From NCBI GenBank assembly GCA_013154075.1, contig JAADDG010000167.1, forward strand, positions 1-17,897: a DNA stretch of 17,897 nt. The letters run 5' to 3'. Position numbers and translations under genes: made by a program. The stretch's first letter is position 1. Each line of letters opens with the position of its first letter. The notes under the pieces were generated by a model. The model worked only from the letters and a program-made list of their open reading frames with translations, was not told where the DNA came from and ran no database searches. This document shows, in pieces, positions 6,201 through 13,353 of this stretch. The DNA is from Campylobacterota bacterium (GTDB lineage: Bacteria; Campylobacterota; Campylobacteria; Campylobacterales; JAADDG01).

Positions 6201-8843
6201 ATGGGAAAAGTTCGTATTCACGAAATCGCTAAAGAAATCGGATTAAAAAGCAAAGAAGTTTTAGAGAAAGCAAAAGAGATCAACTTGGAAGTCAAGTCTC
6301 CTCAAAGCGCCGTAACGGAAGAGACGGCAAACGTTTTGATAGATTATATAATAAACGGGGTAAGACCTAATTTGGAAAGTGCGGAGAGAGAGAAGCCAAA
6401 AGAGTCCAAACCCAAAGAGAGCGTACAAGAGGAGCAAAAAAGCGAAAGCAAAGAATTAAAAAAAGAGGAGCCGTCAAAAGAGAAAGAGGAGCAAAAAGAG
6501 CTTCCTAAAAGAGAGCAAAAGTCAAAAGAGGAGAGGGAAGAGAAGAAAACTTTTGAAAAAGAGAAGAAAGTTTTCAAAAAAGAGAAAAAAGAGGAAAAAG
6601 AGAAACCTATAAAAAGAGAGTCTTTGGCTCAAGCCTCTTTGAAGAAAAGAAGAGGGCTCGTTATCGTCAAAAAGAAAAAGCCCAAAGTCGCTCCCGAGGC
6701 TAAGAAAGAGGAGATAAAAGAGGAGAGTCCGGCTCCTAAGAAAACCGCTACTTTGAGCGCCGCAAGCGTAGCGGAGATGGTAAGTGTTAAAAAGAAAAAG
6801 CCCAAAAAGACTCCTGCACAGCCTAAAAAGAAAGAAGAGGTAAAGAAGCTCGATATCAATATAGAGTTTAAAGACGTAGAGGTTGAAGAAAACGACGTAG
6901 TGGTTCTTCCGGATCTTACGGATATGGGTAAAGAGGAAGAGAAAGAGCAGGTAAAGAAAAAGATCGAACAAAACAGAATCAAAACTACCAAAAAAAGTCC
7001 GTTTCTAACTCAAGATATCAAAAGAGGCGGTTCCAAAAAGAAAAAGAAGAAAAAGCAAGAGCAAAGTGAATCCAAAGAGGTTAAAAAGATCAAAATTCCT
7101 GAAGAAATTAGAGTCTATGAGTTTGCCGAAAAGATAGGAAAACAGCCAAGCGATATCATCAAAGCTCTTTTTAATTTGGGTGTTATGGTTACCAAAAACG
7201 ACTTTTTGGATAAGGACGCTATAGAGATTTTGGCCGAAGAGTTCGATATAGAGGTAGAGACTATCAATCCTTTGGATGAGTTCGATTATCTATCTCAATA
7301 TGAGAATTTGGAGCTTACAAGTGACAATTTCATAGAGAAACCTCCCGTAATTACTATTATGGGACATGTCGATCACGGTAAAACTTCTCTTTTGGACAAA
7401 ATCAGAAGTACCAAGATAACGGAGAGGGAAGCCGGTGGAATTACTCAGCATGTGGGAGCTTATACGGTAGTCAAAAACGGCAAGAAGATCACTTTTATCG
7501 ATACGCCGGGACACGAAGCGTTTACGGAGATGAGATCGAGAGGTGCTCAAGCTACCGATATAGCGGTAATCGTCGTAGCCGCGGACGACGGAGTGAAACC
7601 TCAAACCAAAGAGGCTTTGGACCATGCAAAGGCTGCAGGCGTTCCTATAGTAATAGCCGTTAATAAGATAGACAAGCCCGAAGCAAATCCCGAACTTGTA
7701 AAATCTCAGCTTGCGGAGCTTGGGATAGTTCCGAGCGATTGGGGCGGAGAGTACGATTTTGTGGAAGTTTCCGCAAAAACGGGACAAGGTATAGACGATC
7801 TTTTGGATACTCTTTTGCTTCAAGCTGAAGTTATGGAGCTTAAAGCCAATCCGGACGTTCCGGCTAAAGCCATCGTTATAGAGAGCTCTTTGGAGAAGGG
7901 AAGAGGCCCGGTTGTGACGGTGATCGTTCAAAACGGAACTCTCAAAAAAGGCGATATTATTGTTTGCGGCGGGACATACGGAAGAGTTAGGGCTCTTTTG
8001 GACGATGAAGGCAAAAACATAAAAGAAGCGGGCCCCGGAGAGCCGGCAGTTGTCGTGGGACTGAACGAAGTACCTAACGCGGGCGATATTTTGGTGGCCG
8101 TAGAGAGCGAAAAGATAGCCAGAGATTACGCTCAAAAAAGAGCCGAATATCTAAGACAAAAAGAGCTTTCGAAAAGTACCAAAGTTACTTTGGACGAGTT
8201 AAACGAGATGATAGCCGAGGGATCTATCAAGTCTCTTCCCGTTATTATCAAAGCGGACGTTCAGGGAAGTTTGGAGGCTATCAAATCCTCTTTGGAGAAA
8301 TTGAAAAACGAAGAGGTGAAAGTAAATATCATCAGTGCGGGAGTCGGAGGAATTACCGAAAGCGATATCTCTTTGGCATCCGTTAGCGATAACTGCGTAA
8401 TTTTCGGATTTAACGTAAGGCCTACGGGATCGGTTAAAGAAAAAGCCAAAAGAATGGGAATTCAGATAAAGACCTATAACGTTATTTACGATCTTATAGA
8501 TGACGTTAAGAATCTCTTAAGCGGTCTTCTATCGCCCGTGGTTAGAGAAGAGGCGTTGGGACAAGCCGAAGTTAGAGAGGTATTTAATATTCCGAAAGTC
8601 GGAACGGTTGCCGGATGTATCGTTACCGACGGAGTTATCAATAGAGGTGCGAAAGTCAGACTCATTAGAGACGGTGTTGTTATCTATGAGAGCACCATAT
8701 CCTCATTGAAGAGATTTAAAGATGACGTAAGAGAAGTTGCCAAAGGGTATGAGTGCGGTATAGGAATAGAGAACTTCAACGATATTAAAGTGGGTGATTT
8801 TATAGAGAGTTTCAAAGAAGTGGAGGAAAAAGCCACACTATGA
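6201..8843 (+). CDS. infB: Translation initiation factor IF-2
   Basis: An 880-residue GTPase that brings fMet-tRNA to the 30S subunit and promotes subunit joining. Order of parts: a first IF2_N helix-bundle (about 1-50); a highly charged Lys/Glu linker (about 55-295); a second IF2_N module starting at residue 299 (IPEEIRVYEFAEKIG); the GTPase domain with G1 GHVDHGKT (388-395), DTPGHE, NKID and SAK motifs; then beta-barrel domain II, domain III and the C-terminal tRNA-binding domain (to about 870). All GTPase motifs are intact. AAGGAG lies 11 bases before the ATG, a rather long spacing. The stop overlaps rbfA (ATGA). The linker is built of AAA/AAG/GAA/GAG codons, so opposite-strand frames there look like long Ser/Phe-rich proteins but are artefacts. 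Confidence 0.97.
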   Translation: MGKVRIHEIAKEIGLKSKEVLEKAKEINLEVKSPQSAVTEETANVLIDYIINGVRPNLESAEREKPKESKPKESVQEEQKSESKELKKEEPSKEKEEQKELPKREQKSKEEREEKKTFEKEKKVFKKEKKEEKEKPIKRESLAQASLKKRRGLVIVKKKKPKVAPEAKKEEIKEESPAPKKTATLSAASVAEMVSVKKKKPKKTPAQPKKKEEVKKLDINIEFKDVEVEENDVVVLPDLTDMGKEEEKEQVKKKIEQNRIKTTKKSPFLTQDIKRGGSKKKKKKKQEQSESKEVKKIKIPEEIRVYEFAEKIGKQPSDIIKALFNLGVMVTKNDFLDKDAIEILAEEFDIEVETINPLDEFDYLSQYENLELTSDNFIEKPPVITIMGHVDHGKTSLLDKIRSTKITEREAGGITQHVGAYTVVKNGKKITFIDTPGHEAFTEMRSRGAQATDIAVIVVAADDGVKPQTKEALDHAKAAGVPIVIAVNKIDKPEANPELVKSQLAELGIVPSDWGGEYDFVEVSAKTGQGIDDLLDTLLLQAEVMELKANPDVPAKAIVIESSLEKGRGPVVTVIVQNGTLKKGDIIVCGGTYGRVRALLDDEGKNIKEAGPGEPAVVVGLNEVPNAGDILVAVESEKIARDYAQKRAEYLRQKELSKSTKVTLDELNEMIAEGSIKSLPVIIKADVQGSLEAIKSSLEKLKNEEVKVNIISAGVGGITESDISLASVSDNCVIFGFNVRPTGSVKEKAKRMGIQIKTYNVIYDLIDDVKNLLSGLLSPVVREEALGQAEVREVFNIPKVGTVAGCIVTDGVINRGAKVRLIRDGVVIYESTISSLKRFKDDVREVAKGYECGIGIENFNDIKVGDFIESFKEVEEKATL

Positions 8844-9202
8844 AAGAGAAAAGTATAAAATTAAAAAGAGTCGAGAGCGTTTTAAAAGAGCTTATTCCGG
8901 AAGCGCTTTCTACACTAAATGATGAGATGTTAAAAGGGCTTTGTGTAACCGACGTAGATTGCAGTAGAGGCAAATATGACGCCGTTATCTACTTGGATAA
9001 AAGCTTTTTTAACGAAGAGGAGCAAAAATATGTCCTCTCTCATCTCAAAAAAGTTCGCAAATATATAGAGGATTACTGTATGCAGGCGGAAGGCTGGTAT
9101 AGGTGTCCTAAGATGACTTTCAAGTTTGACGATCTTTTGGAGAAGAAAAACAGAATGGACGATCTTTTCGCAAAGATCGAGAAAGAGTTGAAAAATGGAT
9201 AG
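8840..9202 (+). CDS. rbfA: 30S ribosome-binding factor RbfA
   Basis: A 120-residue small KH-like protein that binds 16S rRNA near helix 1 and assists late 30S maturation, especially in the cold. Evidence is its place directly after infB, its size (E. coli 133 residues), and the family pattern: N-terminal SIKLKRVESVLKELIPEAL, the strand LCVTDVDCSRGKYDAVIYL, and C-terminal CPKMTFKFDDLLEKKNRMDDLF, which matches the P-x-L-x-F-x-x-D segment of RbfA. It starts on an ATGA overlap with infB and its end overlaps rimP by eight bases. The start is fixed by the overlap. Confidence 0.88.
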   Translation: MKEKSIKLKRVESVLKELIPEALSTLNDEMLKGLCVTDVDCSRGKYDAVIYLDKSFFNEEEQKYVLSHLKKVRKYIEDYCMQAEGWYRCPKMTFKFDDLLEKKNRMDDLFAKIEKELKNG

Positions 9203-9629
9203 AGAGACGCTTAAATCTTTGGTTGAAAATTGCGGAGTCGAGCTTTACGATACCGAAGTGGTTACCGAAAACGGGAGAAAGATCTATAGAGTGTATATAA
9301 CCTCCAAAGACGGAATTTCTCTCGATAAATGCGAAGAGGTAACCAAAGTGATCTCTCCTATTTTGGATACGAATCCGCCGATAGAGGGACAATATTATCT
9401 TGAGGTAAGCTCTCCCGGCGTGGAGAGGAAACTTAGATCGATAGAGAATTTCAAAGCTTCTATCGGGGAGCTTGTAAAAGTGCAAACCCATGAGAATGAA
9501 AAAATTAAGGGTAAACTTTTGAAAGTCGATGAAGACGATAAAATTTTGATAAGAGAAGAAAAGAGCGGAGAGCTTAAAGAGCTTGATTACGAAGATATAG
9601 AGAAGGCCAGAACCTATTATAAATGGTGA
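9195..9629 (+). CDS. rimP: Ribosome maturation factor RimP
   Basis: A 144-residue protein needed for 30S assembly. It matches RimP in the N-terminal domain: VELYDTEVVTENGRKIYRVYI, ISLDKCEEVTKVISPILD, and the strongly conserved YYLEVSSPGVERKL (about residues 67-80). A C-terminal SH3-like barrel follows (KVQTHENEKIKGKLLKVDED). The usual order in other bacteria is rimP-nusA-infB; here, as in Helicobacter and Campylobacter, it follows rbfA. It overlaps rbfA by eight bases and ribD by seven, so translation of the three is probably coupled. Confidence 0.92.
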   Translation: MDRETLKSLVENCGVELYDTEVVTENGRKIYRVYITSKDGISLDKCEEVTKVISPILDTNPPIEGQYYLEVSSPGVERKLRSIENFKASIGELVKVQTHENEKIKGKLLKVDEDDKILIREEKSGELKELDYEDIEKARTYYKW

Positions 9630-10645
9630 TAGACGATAGGTTTTACATGTCTCTTGCTTTAAAAGAGGCATGGAAGTATCAGGCTTTAACCTATCCGAAT
9701 CCCCCTGTCGGGGCGCTGATTCTCGATAAAAACGGAAAAATTCTCTCCATAGAGGCTCATGAGAGAGCCGGAGAGGCTCATGCGGAATTGAAAGCTTTGG
9801 AGAGAGCTTTTTATTCTCTCACCAAAGATAAAACTATTTTGCAATTGAAAGATCCCAATCTAAAACACTCCTATATTTTAAAAAATCACAACGATATATT
9901 CAGAGATTTTACCATTTATGTAACTCTTGAGCCTTGTATGCATCAAGGAAAAACTCCCGCTTGCTCTATCTTGCTAAAAGAGCTTGGATTTAAGAGGGTA
10001 GTGATAGGATCTCTCGATCCGAATCTAAAAGCAAAAGGGGGAGGGGAGTATCTTAGAGGTTTTGGGATAGAAGTAAAAGAAGGGGTTTTGAAAGAGGAGT
10101 GTGAAGTTTTGATAGAGCCTTTTAAAAAGTGGCAAAAGGGTGAGAGTTTTGTATTTTTTAAATTGGCTCAGACTCAAAACGGTGTTATAGAGGGGGGAAT
10201 AATAAGCTCTTTGGAATCGAGAAAGCTTGTGCATAAAATTAGAGAGAAAATAGATCTGTTGGTTATAGGAGGCAATACCGTAAGAATAGATCGCCCTACG
10301 CTCGATTGTAGATTAATAGATTCCAAAAAAGCTCCCGATGTTTTGATATACACTCAGGATCCGAGTAGTATAGATAGGAATATTCCTCTTTTTAAAGTTA
10401 AAAATAGAGAGGTGTTTGTGGAATCCTCTTTAAATAAAATTCGCTCATACCGATTTGTAATGGTTGAGGGGGGAGAGGGAATGCTTAAGGCTTTAAAAGA
10501 CGAAATAGATTGGCTTTTACTTTTTGTCTCACCTAAGTTTGTAGAGAATATTAACATAAAAAGTGAAATTTCTCTAAAAAGACTTAATTTTTCTTTGATA
10601 GATAACGATATTTTAATCTGGAATAAGATTATAAACGATTCTTAA
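9623..10645 (+). CDS. ribD: Bifunctional riboflavin deaminase/reductase RibD
   Basis: A 340-residue two-domain enzyme for steps two and three of riboflavin synthesis (deamination, then sugar reduction of the pyrimidine). The N-terminal deaminase has the zinc site His53-Ala-Glu55 and Cys105/Cys114 in TLEPCMHQGKTPAC. The spacing of 50 residues between HAE and the PCxxxG motif is about 25 longer than in E. coli-type RibD, so there is an insertion at about residues 66-92. The C-terminal reductase begins near FFKLAQTQNGVI and has SRKLVHKIREKIDLLVIGG and a short RIDRPTLDCR motif. The start is ATG at 9623; a later in-frame ATG at 9647 is possible, but residues DDRFYMSLALKEAW favour the first. No terminator is obvious after it. 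Confidence 0.92.
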   Translation: MVIDDRFYMSLALKEAWKYQALTYPNPPVGALILDKNGKILSIEAHERAGEAHAELKALERAFYSLTKDKTILQLKDPNLKHSYILKNHNDIFRDFTIYVTLEPCMHQGKTPACSILLKELGFKRVVIGSLDPNLKAKGGGEYLRGFGIEVKEGVLKEECEVLIEPFKKWQKGESFVFFKLAQTQNGVIEGGIISSLESRKLVHKIREKIDLLVIGGNTVRIDRPTLDCRLIDSKKAPDVLIYTQDPSSIDRNIPLFKVKNREVFVESSLNKIRSYRFVMVEGGEGMLKALKDEIDWLLLFVSPKFVENINIKSEISLKRLNFSLIDNDILIWNKIINDS

Positions 10646-10657
10646 AATAATTTTTAA

Positions 10658-10663
10658 TAAAAT
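10658..10663 (+). promoter_or_regulatory. Candidate -10 box for the MORN-repeat gene
   Basis: TAAAAT lies 25 bases before the ATG in a very A-rich 43-base gap after ribD. It would put the transcript start near 10670. Since the A/T content alone yields such strings, this is a weak call. AAAAGG at about 10678-10683 serves as the ribosome site. Confidence 0.3.
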
Positions 10664-10688
10664 CTACAAAACAAAAAAAAGGAAAAGT

Positions 10689-11471
10689 ATGAAAAGGATA
10701 TCTCTATTTACGGTTGCGATACTCGTATCTTTCAATTTTTTAAATGCAGCGACTATAACGAAAATATTTTATAAAAACGGTAAGGTTCATTACGAACTCT
10801 CCACTCAAAACGGTAAAAAGAGCGGTATTACGAAAGAGTATGACAAAAACGGCAATTTGATAGCGGAATGGAGATATGAGAACGATAAATTAAACGGTAT
10901 TAGCAAACAATATAAAAACGGAAAACTAAAATATGAAGTAAACTATGAAAACGGCGTAGTTGAAGGAATAACCAAAGAGTATAATGAAGATGGAACTCTT
11001 AAAGCCGAATGGATGTATAAAAACGGAAAGAAAAACGGCGTTAGCATAATTTACTATCCAAACGGCAAAGTTCATTATAAGTCCACTTATAAAGATTCTA
11101 AATTAAACGGTATAACTAAAGAGTATGACGAAAACGGTAAACTTAAAGCCGAATGGATGTACAAAAACGGTAAATTAAACGGTATATCGAAAAAATATGA
11201 TAAAAAAGGAAATCTGAAATTTGAAGTTCCTTACAAAAATGATGTGATAGAGGGAACGGTAGTCGAATATAATCCTGACGGAACGGTAAAAGCCAAATGG
11301 GCTTACAAAAGCGGGAAGAAAAACGGCGTTAGCGTAATTTTCTATCCTTCCATAGGAACCAAACATTACGAGCTTACTTATAAAGAGGGAGTTTTAAACG
11401 GTATAGCGAAAGAGTATTATGAAGACGGCGGATTGAAAGCGGAGTGGGAGTATAAAAACGGAAAGATGTAA
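10689..11471 (+). CDS. Secreted MORN_2-repeat protein (YwqK/COG2849-like)
   Basis: A 260-residue protein with a clear Sec signal peptide (MKRISLFTVAILVSFNFLNA, cleavage expected after residue 20). The rest is almost wholly tandem repeats of 23-25 residues of the MORN_2 type. There is one partial unit (about 23-42), nine full units (43-258), and only Lys-Met before the stop. The unit consensus is xLNGIxKEYxxNGxLKAEWxYKNG. No enzymatic domain is visible. Proteins of this type form elongated beta-hairpin solenoids and occur as exported proteins in Campylobacterota and Bacteroidetes; a few (YwqK) are listed as antitoxin partners, but no toxin gene lies beside it and the signal peptide argues against a cytoplasmic antitoxin. 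It appears to be a single-gene unit convergent with the next operon. The function is unknown; a cell-surface or periplasmic binding role is a guess. Confidence 0.8.
   Translation: MKRISLFTVAILVSFNFLNAATITKIFYKNGKVHYELSTQNGKKSGITKEYDKNGNLIAEWRYENDKLNGISKQYKNGKLKYEVNYENGVVEGITKEYNEDGTLKAEWMYKNGKKNGVSIIYYPNGKVHYKSTYKDSKLNGITKEYDENGKLKAEWMYKNGKLNGISKKYDKKGNLKFEVPYKNDVIEGTVVEYNPDGTVKAKWAYKSGKKNGVSVIFYPSIGTKHYELTYKEGVLNGIAKEYYEDGGLKAEWEYKNGKM
10815..11390 (+). repeat. Two tandem blocks of four MORN_2 units (~285-291 bp period)
   Basis: Above the 24-residue repeat there is a four-unit period. Units 1-4 (10815-11099) and units 5-8 (11100-11390) match in order: KKSGITKEY/KLNGITKEY, KLNGISKQY/KLNGISKKY, VVEGITKEY/VIEGTVVEY, KKNGVSIIYYP/KKNGVSVIFYP. 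The partial unit before 10815 resembles units 4 and 8, and the final unit resembles units 1 and 5, so the array is best explained by duplication of a four-unit block. Confidence 0.75.
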
Positions 11472-11486
11472 TCTCTCCGTTTTTAT
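11452..11486. terminator. Bidirectional terminator between convergent MORN and desulforubrerythrin genes
   Basis: ATAAAAACGGA and TCCGTTTTTAT form a perfect 11-bp stem with a 13-base loop that contains the MORN stop codon. Both strands end the stem in a run of five T, so it can work in both directions. The 5' arm is coding sequence for the last repeat (YKNG). Confidence 0.6.
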
Positions 11487-11488
11487 CA

Positions 11489-12148
11489 CTATCCCGCTGT
11501 GGGGTCCGGACATCTTTTTTTGAAGAAAGCCTTATCGGCTTTGCAAAGAGGGCATTTTGAAGGAGGCTTTTTGCCTCTATGAACGTGTCCGCATACTTCA
11601 CAAACCCACTCTTCCTCATCTTTGGAGTTGAAAAAACCTTCTTCTATCACTTTTTCCATCAAAGCCAGATATTCCGCTTCGTGTTCCACTTCTACCAAGC
11701 CTATCGCTTTAAAAAGTCTCGCAATATCTTTCAAATCCTCTTCTTTGGCTATTTTCTCGAAATTCGGATACATCTCTTCATGTTCGTATCTTTCGCCTTC
11801 GGCCGCATATTTTAGGTTTTTTCGAGTAGTATCGAGTTCTATGGAATTTACGAGTTTGTTATACGCTTTAAACTCCGCCATAGCGTGATATTTTTCATTA
11901 TCGGCCGCTTCTTGGAAAAAACGGGCTATTTTGTGATAGCCCTCGTCGTATGCCACTTGAGCGAAAAATTCATACTTGTTCCTTGCCATAGATTCTCCGG
12001 CAAAAGCCTTCATAAGATTGACCGCCGTTAGATTTTTTGTAATACATTTCATCTCTTCGCCGCAGCATACGAGTTTGCCGCCTCCGACTTTTTGCACTTC
12101 CACTTCATTGCCGCATTTGTCGCATCTATATGTTTCATACTGTCTCAT
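11489..12148 (-). CDS. rrc: Desulforubrerythrin (desulforedoxin–rubrerythrin–rubredoxin fusion), H2O2 reductase
   Basis: A 219-residue three-domain iron protein. Residues 1-35 are a desulforedoxin-type Fe(SCys)4 domain with Cys9, Cys12, Cys28 and Cys29. Residues about 40-172 are the rubrerythrin di-iron four-helix bundle, with ligands Glu52, Glu85 and His88 (EKYH), Glu119, Glu122, Glu153 and His156 (EVEH). Residues 180-210 are a rubredoxin with Cys183, Cys186, Cys199 and Cys202. This domain set is the one described for C. jejuni desulforubrerythrin/Rrc (Cj0012c), which reduces hydrogen peroxide with electrons from NADH via a flavoprotein. All ligands are intact, so an active peroxide reductase in the cytoplasm is expected. 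It is the last gene of the operon and overlaps the ferritin-like gene by four bases (ATGA). Confidence 0.93.
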   Translation of the reverse strand: MRQYETYRCDKCGNEVEVQKVGGGKLVCCGEEMKCITKNLTAVNLMKAFAGESMARNKYEFFAQVAYDEGYHKIARFFQEAADNEKYHAMAEFKAYNKLVNSIELDTTRKNLKYAAEGERYEHEEMYPNFEKIAKEEDLKDIARLFKAIGLVEVEHEAEYLALMEKVIEEGFFNSKDEEEWVCEVCGHVHRGKKPPSKCPLCKADKAFFKKRCPDPTAG

Positions 12149-12660
12149 TGCAAATTTCCTTTTATACTCTCCAAAAATTCCGTAATATCGTCGTGAAGTG
12201 CCTGAAGATCCTCTTCGTGCTCCACCTCGTCGGCTAAAATTTGACTTACTATATCGTAGGTTACGATATCTTTATTTCTTGTAAGATCCGCTATTTCGCT
12301 ATATATCGATATTGCGCACTGTTCGCCCTTTATGGCGTCTTGTAAGATTTTCACCACATCGAAATCTTTGGGCGTCTCATATCCGCAATTTGTATATTTG
12401 AACCACTCCTGAGGGCTTAAAAGAGGCGTTCCCCCAAGCTGTAATATTCTCTCGGCCACCATAGTGGCGTGTCTTAATTCGTCCGCTGCGTGCTGATCGA
12501 GCTCGGCTATGGCGGCATCTTTCATAAGTCCTTTTACCACTTTGCTTTCTATATAGTATTGATAATACGCAAGCCACTCGTCCGCATAAGCTCTGTTTAG
12601 AAGCCTAATTACCTCCTCTATCTCTATCCCTTTTATGATGGAATTTCCTCTTTTTGCCAT
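12145..12660 (-). CDS. Ferritin-like di-iron protein, bacterioferritin/Dps-like (DPSL or thioferritin candidate)
   Basis: A 171-residue four-helix-bundle protein. The di-iron ligands can be placed as Glu28 (ADEW), Glu61 and His64 (ELRH), Glu113 (KGEQC) and Glu145/His148 (EVEH). The stretch RHATMVAERILQLGGTP is bacterioferritin-like. No Met positioned as a heme ligand is evident to me. Two cysteines, Cys92 (NCGY) and Cys115, flank the third helix; a cysteine pair near the di-iron site is the hallmark of the archaeal/Bacteroides Dps-like (DPSL, thioferritin) family, which stores iron while consuming peroxide. It lies between Prx6 (22-base gap) and desulforubrerythrin (four-base overlap), so a role in iron sequestration under peroxide stress is likely. 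Plain bacterioferritin or an uncharacterised ferritin-like protein are alternatives. Confidence 0.75.
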   Translation of the reverse strand: MAKRGNSIIKGIEIEEVIRLLNRAYADEWLAYYQYYIESKVVKGLMKDAAIAELDQHAADELRHATMVAERILQLGGTPLLSPQEWFKYTNCGYETPKDFDVVKILQDAIKGEQCAISIYSEIADLTRNKDIVTYDIVSQILADEVEHEEDLQALHDDITEFLESIKGNLQ

Positions 12661-12682
12661 AATTGCCTCCTTTATTTAGTTT

Positions 12683-13336
12683 TTAGTCGTTTTCTTTGTA
12701 GCAAAACCACCAATCGAAACATGTTTCGCTTTTCAATCTCTCTTTTGCACTCTCTATGTCGGTAGCGGGCGGAATGATGACTTTATCCTCTATAAGTTCG
12801 TTGTTGGGCCATCCGGCGGGAACCGCTACGCCTTTTTCGTCGCTTAACTGTAAAGCTTTTAAAGCTCTTAATATCTCGTCCATATTTCTTCCTATCTCTT
12901 GCGGATAGTAGATAGTTAGTCTGACTACACCTTTCGGATCTATGATAAATACCGCTCTTACGGTATTTGTACCTTTCCCGGGATGAAGCATTCCGAGTTT
13001 CGCCGCTATTTCGTCGTTGGCCGCTATGATGGGAAACTCTATTTTAACTCCCAAATTCTCCTCTATCCACTCTACCCATTTGATATGAGAAAATATCTGA
13101 TCCACACTCATTCCTATAAGTGTGCAGTTAAGAGCGTCGAACTCTTTTTGTCTTTTTGCGAAAGCTACGAATTCCGTAGTACAAACAGGTGTAAAATCCG
13201 CCGGATGGCTAAAAAGTACCACCCATCTTCCTTCCAAATCTTCAGGTATGTTCATTACGCCTTTTGTCGTTTTGACACCCTTCAATGAGGGAAACTTATC
13301 TCCTAAAAGAGGCATATTCGTTTTTCTCTCTTCCAT
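12683..13336 (-). CDS. Prx6-type peroxiredoxin
   Basis: A 217-residue thiol peroxidase of the Prx6 (archaeal TPx) group. The peroxidatic cysteine is Cys52 in FTPVCTTEF, preceded by HPADF. The C-terminal arm typical of Prx6 is present (PQEIGRNMDEILRALKALQ, then PAGWPNN), ending in CFDWWFC with Cys206 and Cys212. These match the two extra cysteines of archaeal Prx6 enzymes and suggest a 2-Cys mechanism. It reduces H2O2 and organic peroxides in the cytoplasm. The frame is open to 13381, but the ATG at 13336 has AAAGGAT about 6-12 bases upstream and gives the usual N-terminus. It is the first gene of the Prx6–ferritin–desulforubrerythrin operon, with a promoter and two inverted operator-like elements just upstream. 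Confidence 0.92.
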   Translation of the reverse strand: MEERKTNMPLLGDKFPSLKGVKTTKGVMNIPEDLEGRWVVLFSHPADFTPVCTTEFVAFAKRQKEFDALNCTLIGMSVDQIFSHIKWVEWIEENLGVKIEFPIIAANDEIAAKLGMLHPGKGTNTVRAVFIIDPKGVVRLTIYYPQEIGRNMDEILRALKALQLSDEKGVAVPAGWPNNELIEDKVIIPPATDIESAKERLKSETCFDWWFCYKEND

Positions 13337-13353
13337 TGCTGATCCTTTTTTTG

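Noticed and set aside
6344..6991. Three overlapping minus-strand open frames of 77-149 residues rich in Ser, Phe and Leu inside infB.
   Set aside because: They are the complement of the purine-rich IF-2 linker; composition is extreme, no ribosome sites, and infB is certain.
7290..8135. A 281-residue minus-strand open frame opposite the IF-2 GTPase domain.
   Set aside because: The plus strand encodes intact G1-G5 motifs; the antisense frame has no family resemblance or start signal.
10689..11471. YwqK-type antitoxin of a toxin-antitoxin pair.
   Set aside because: There is a signal peptide and no adjacent toxin-like gene; both neighbours belong to other units.
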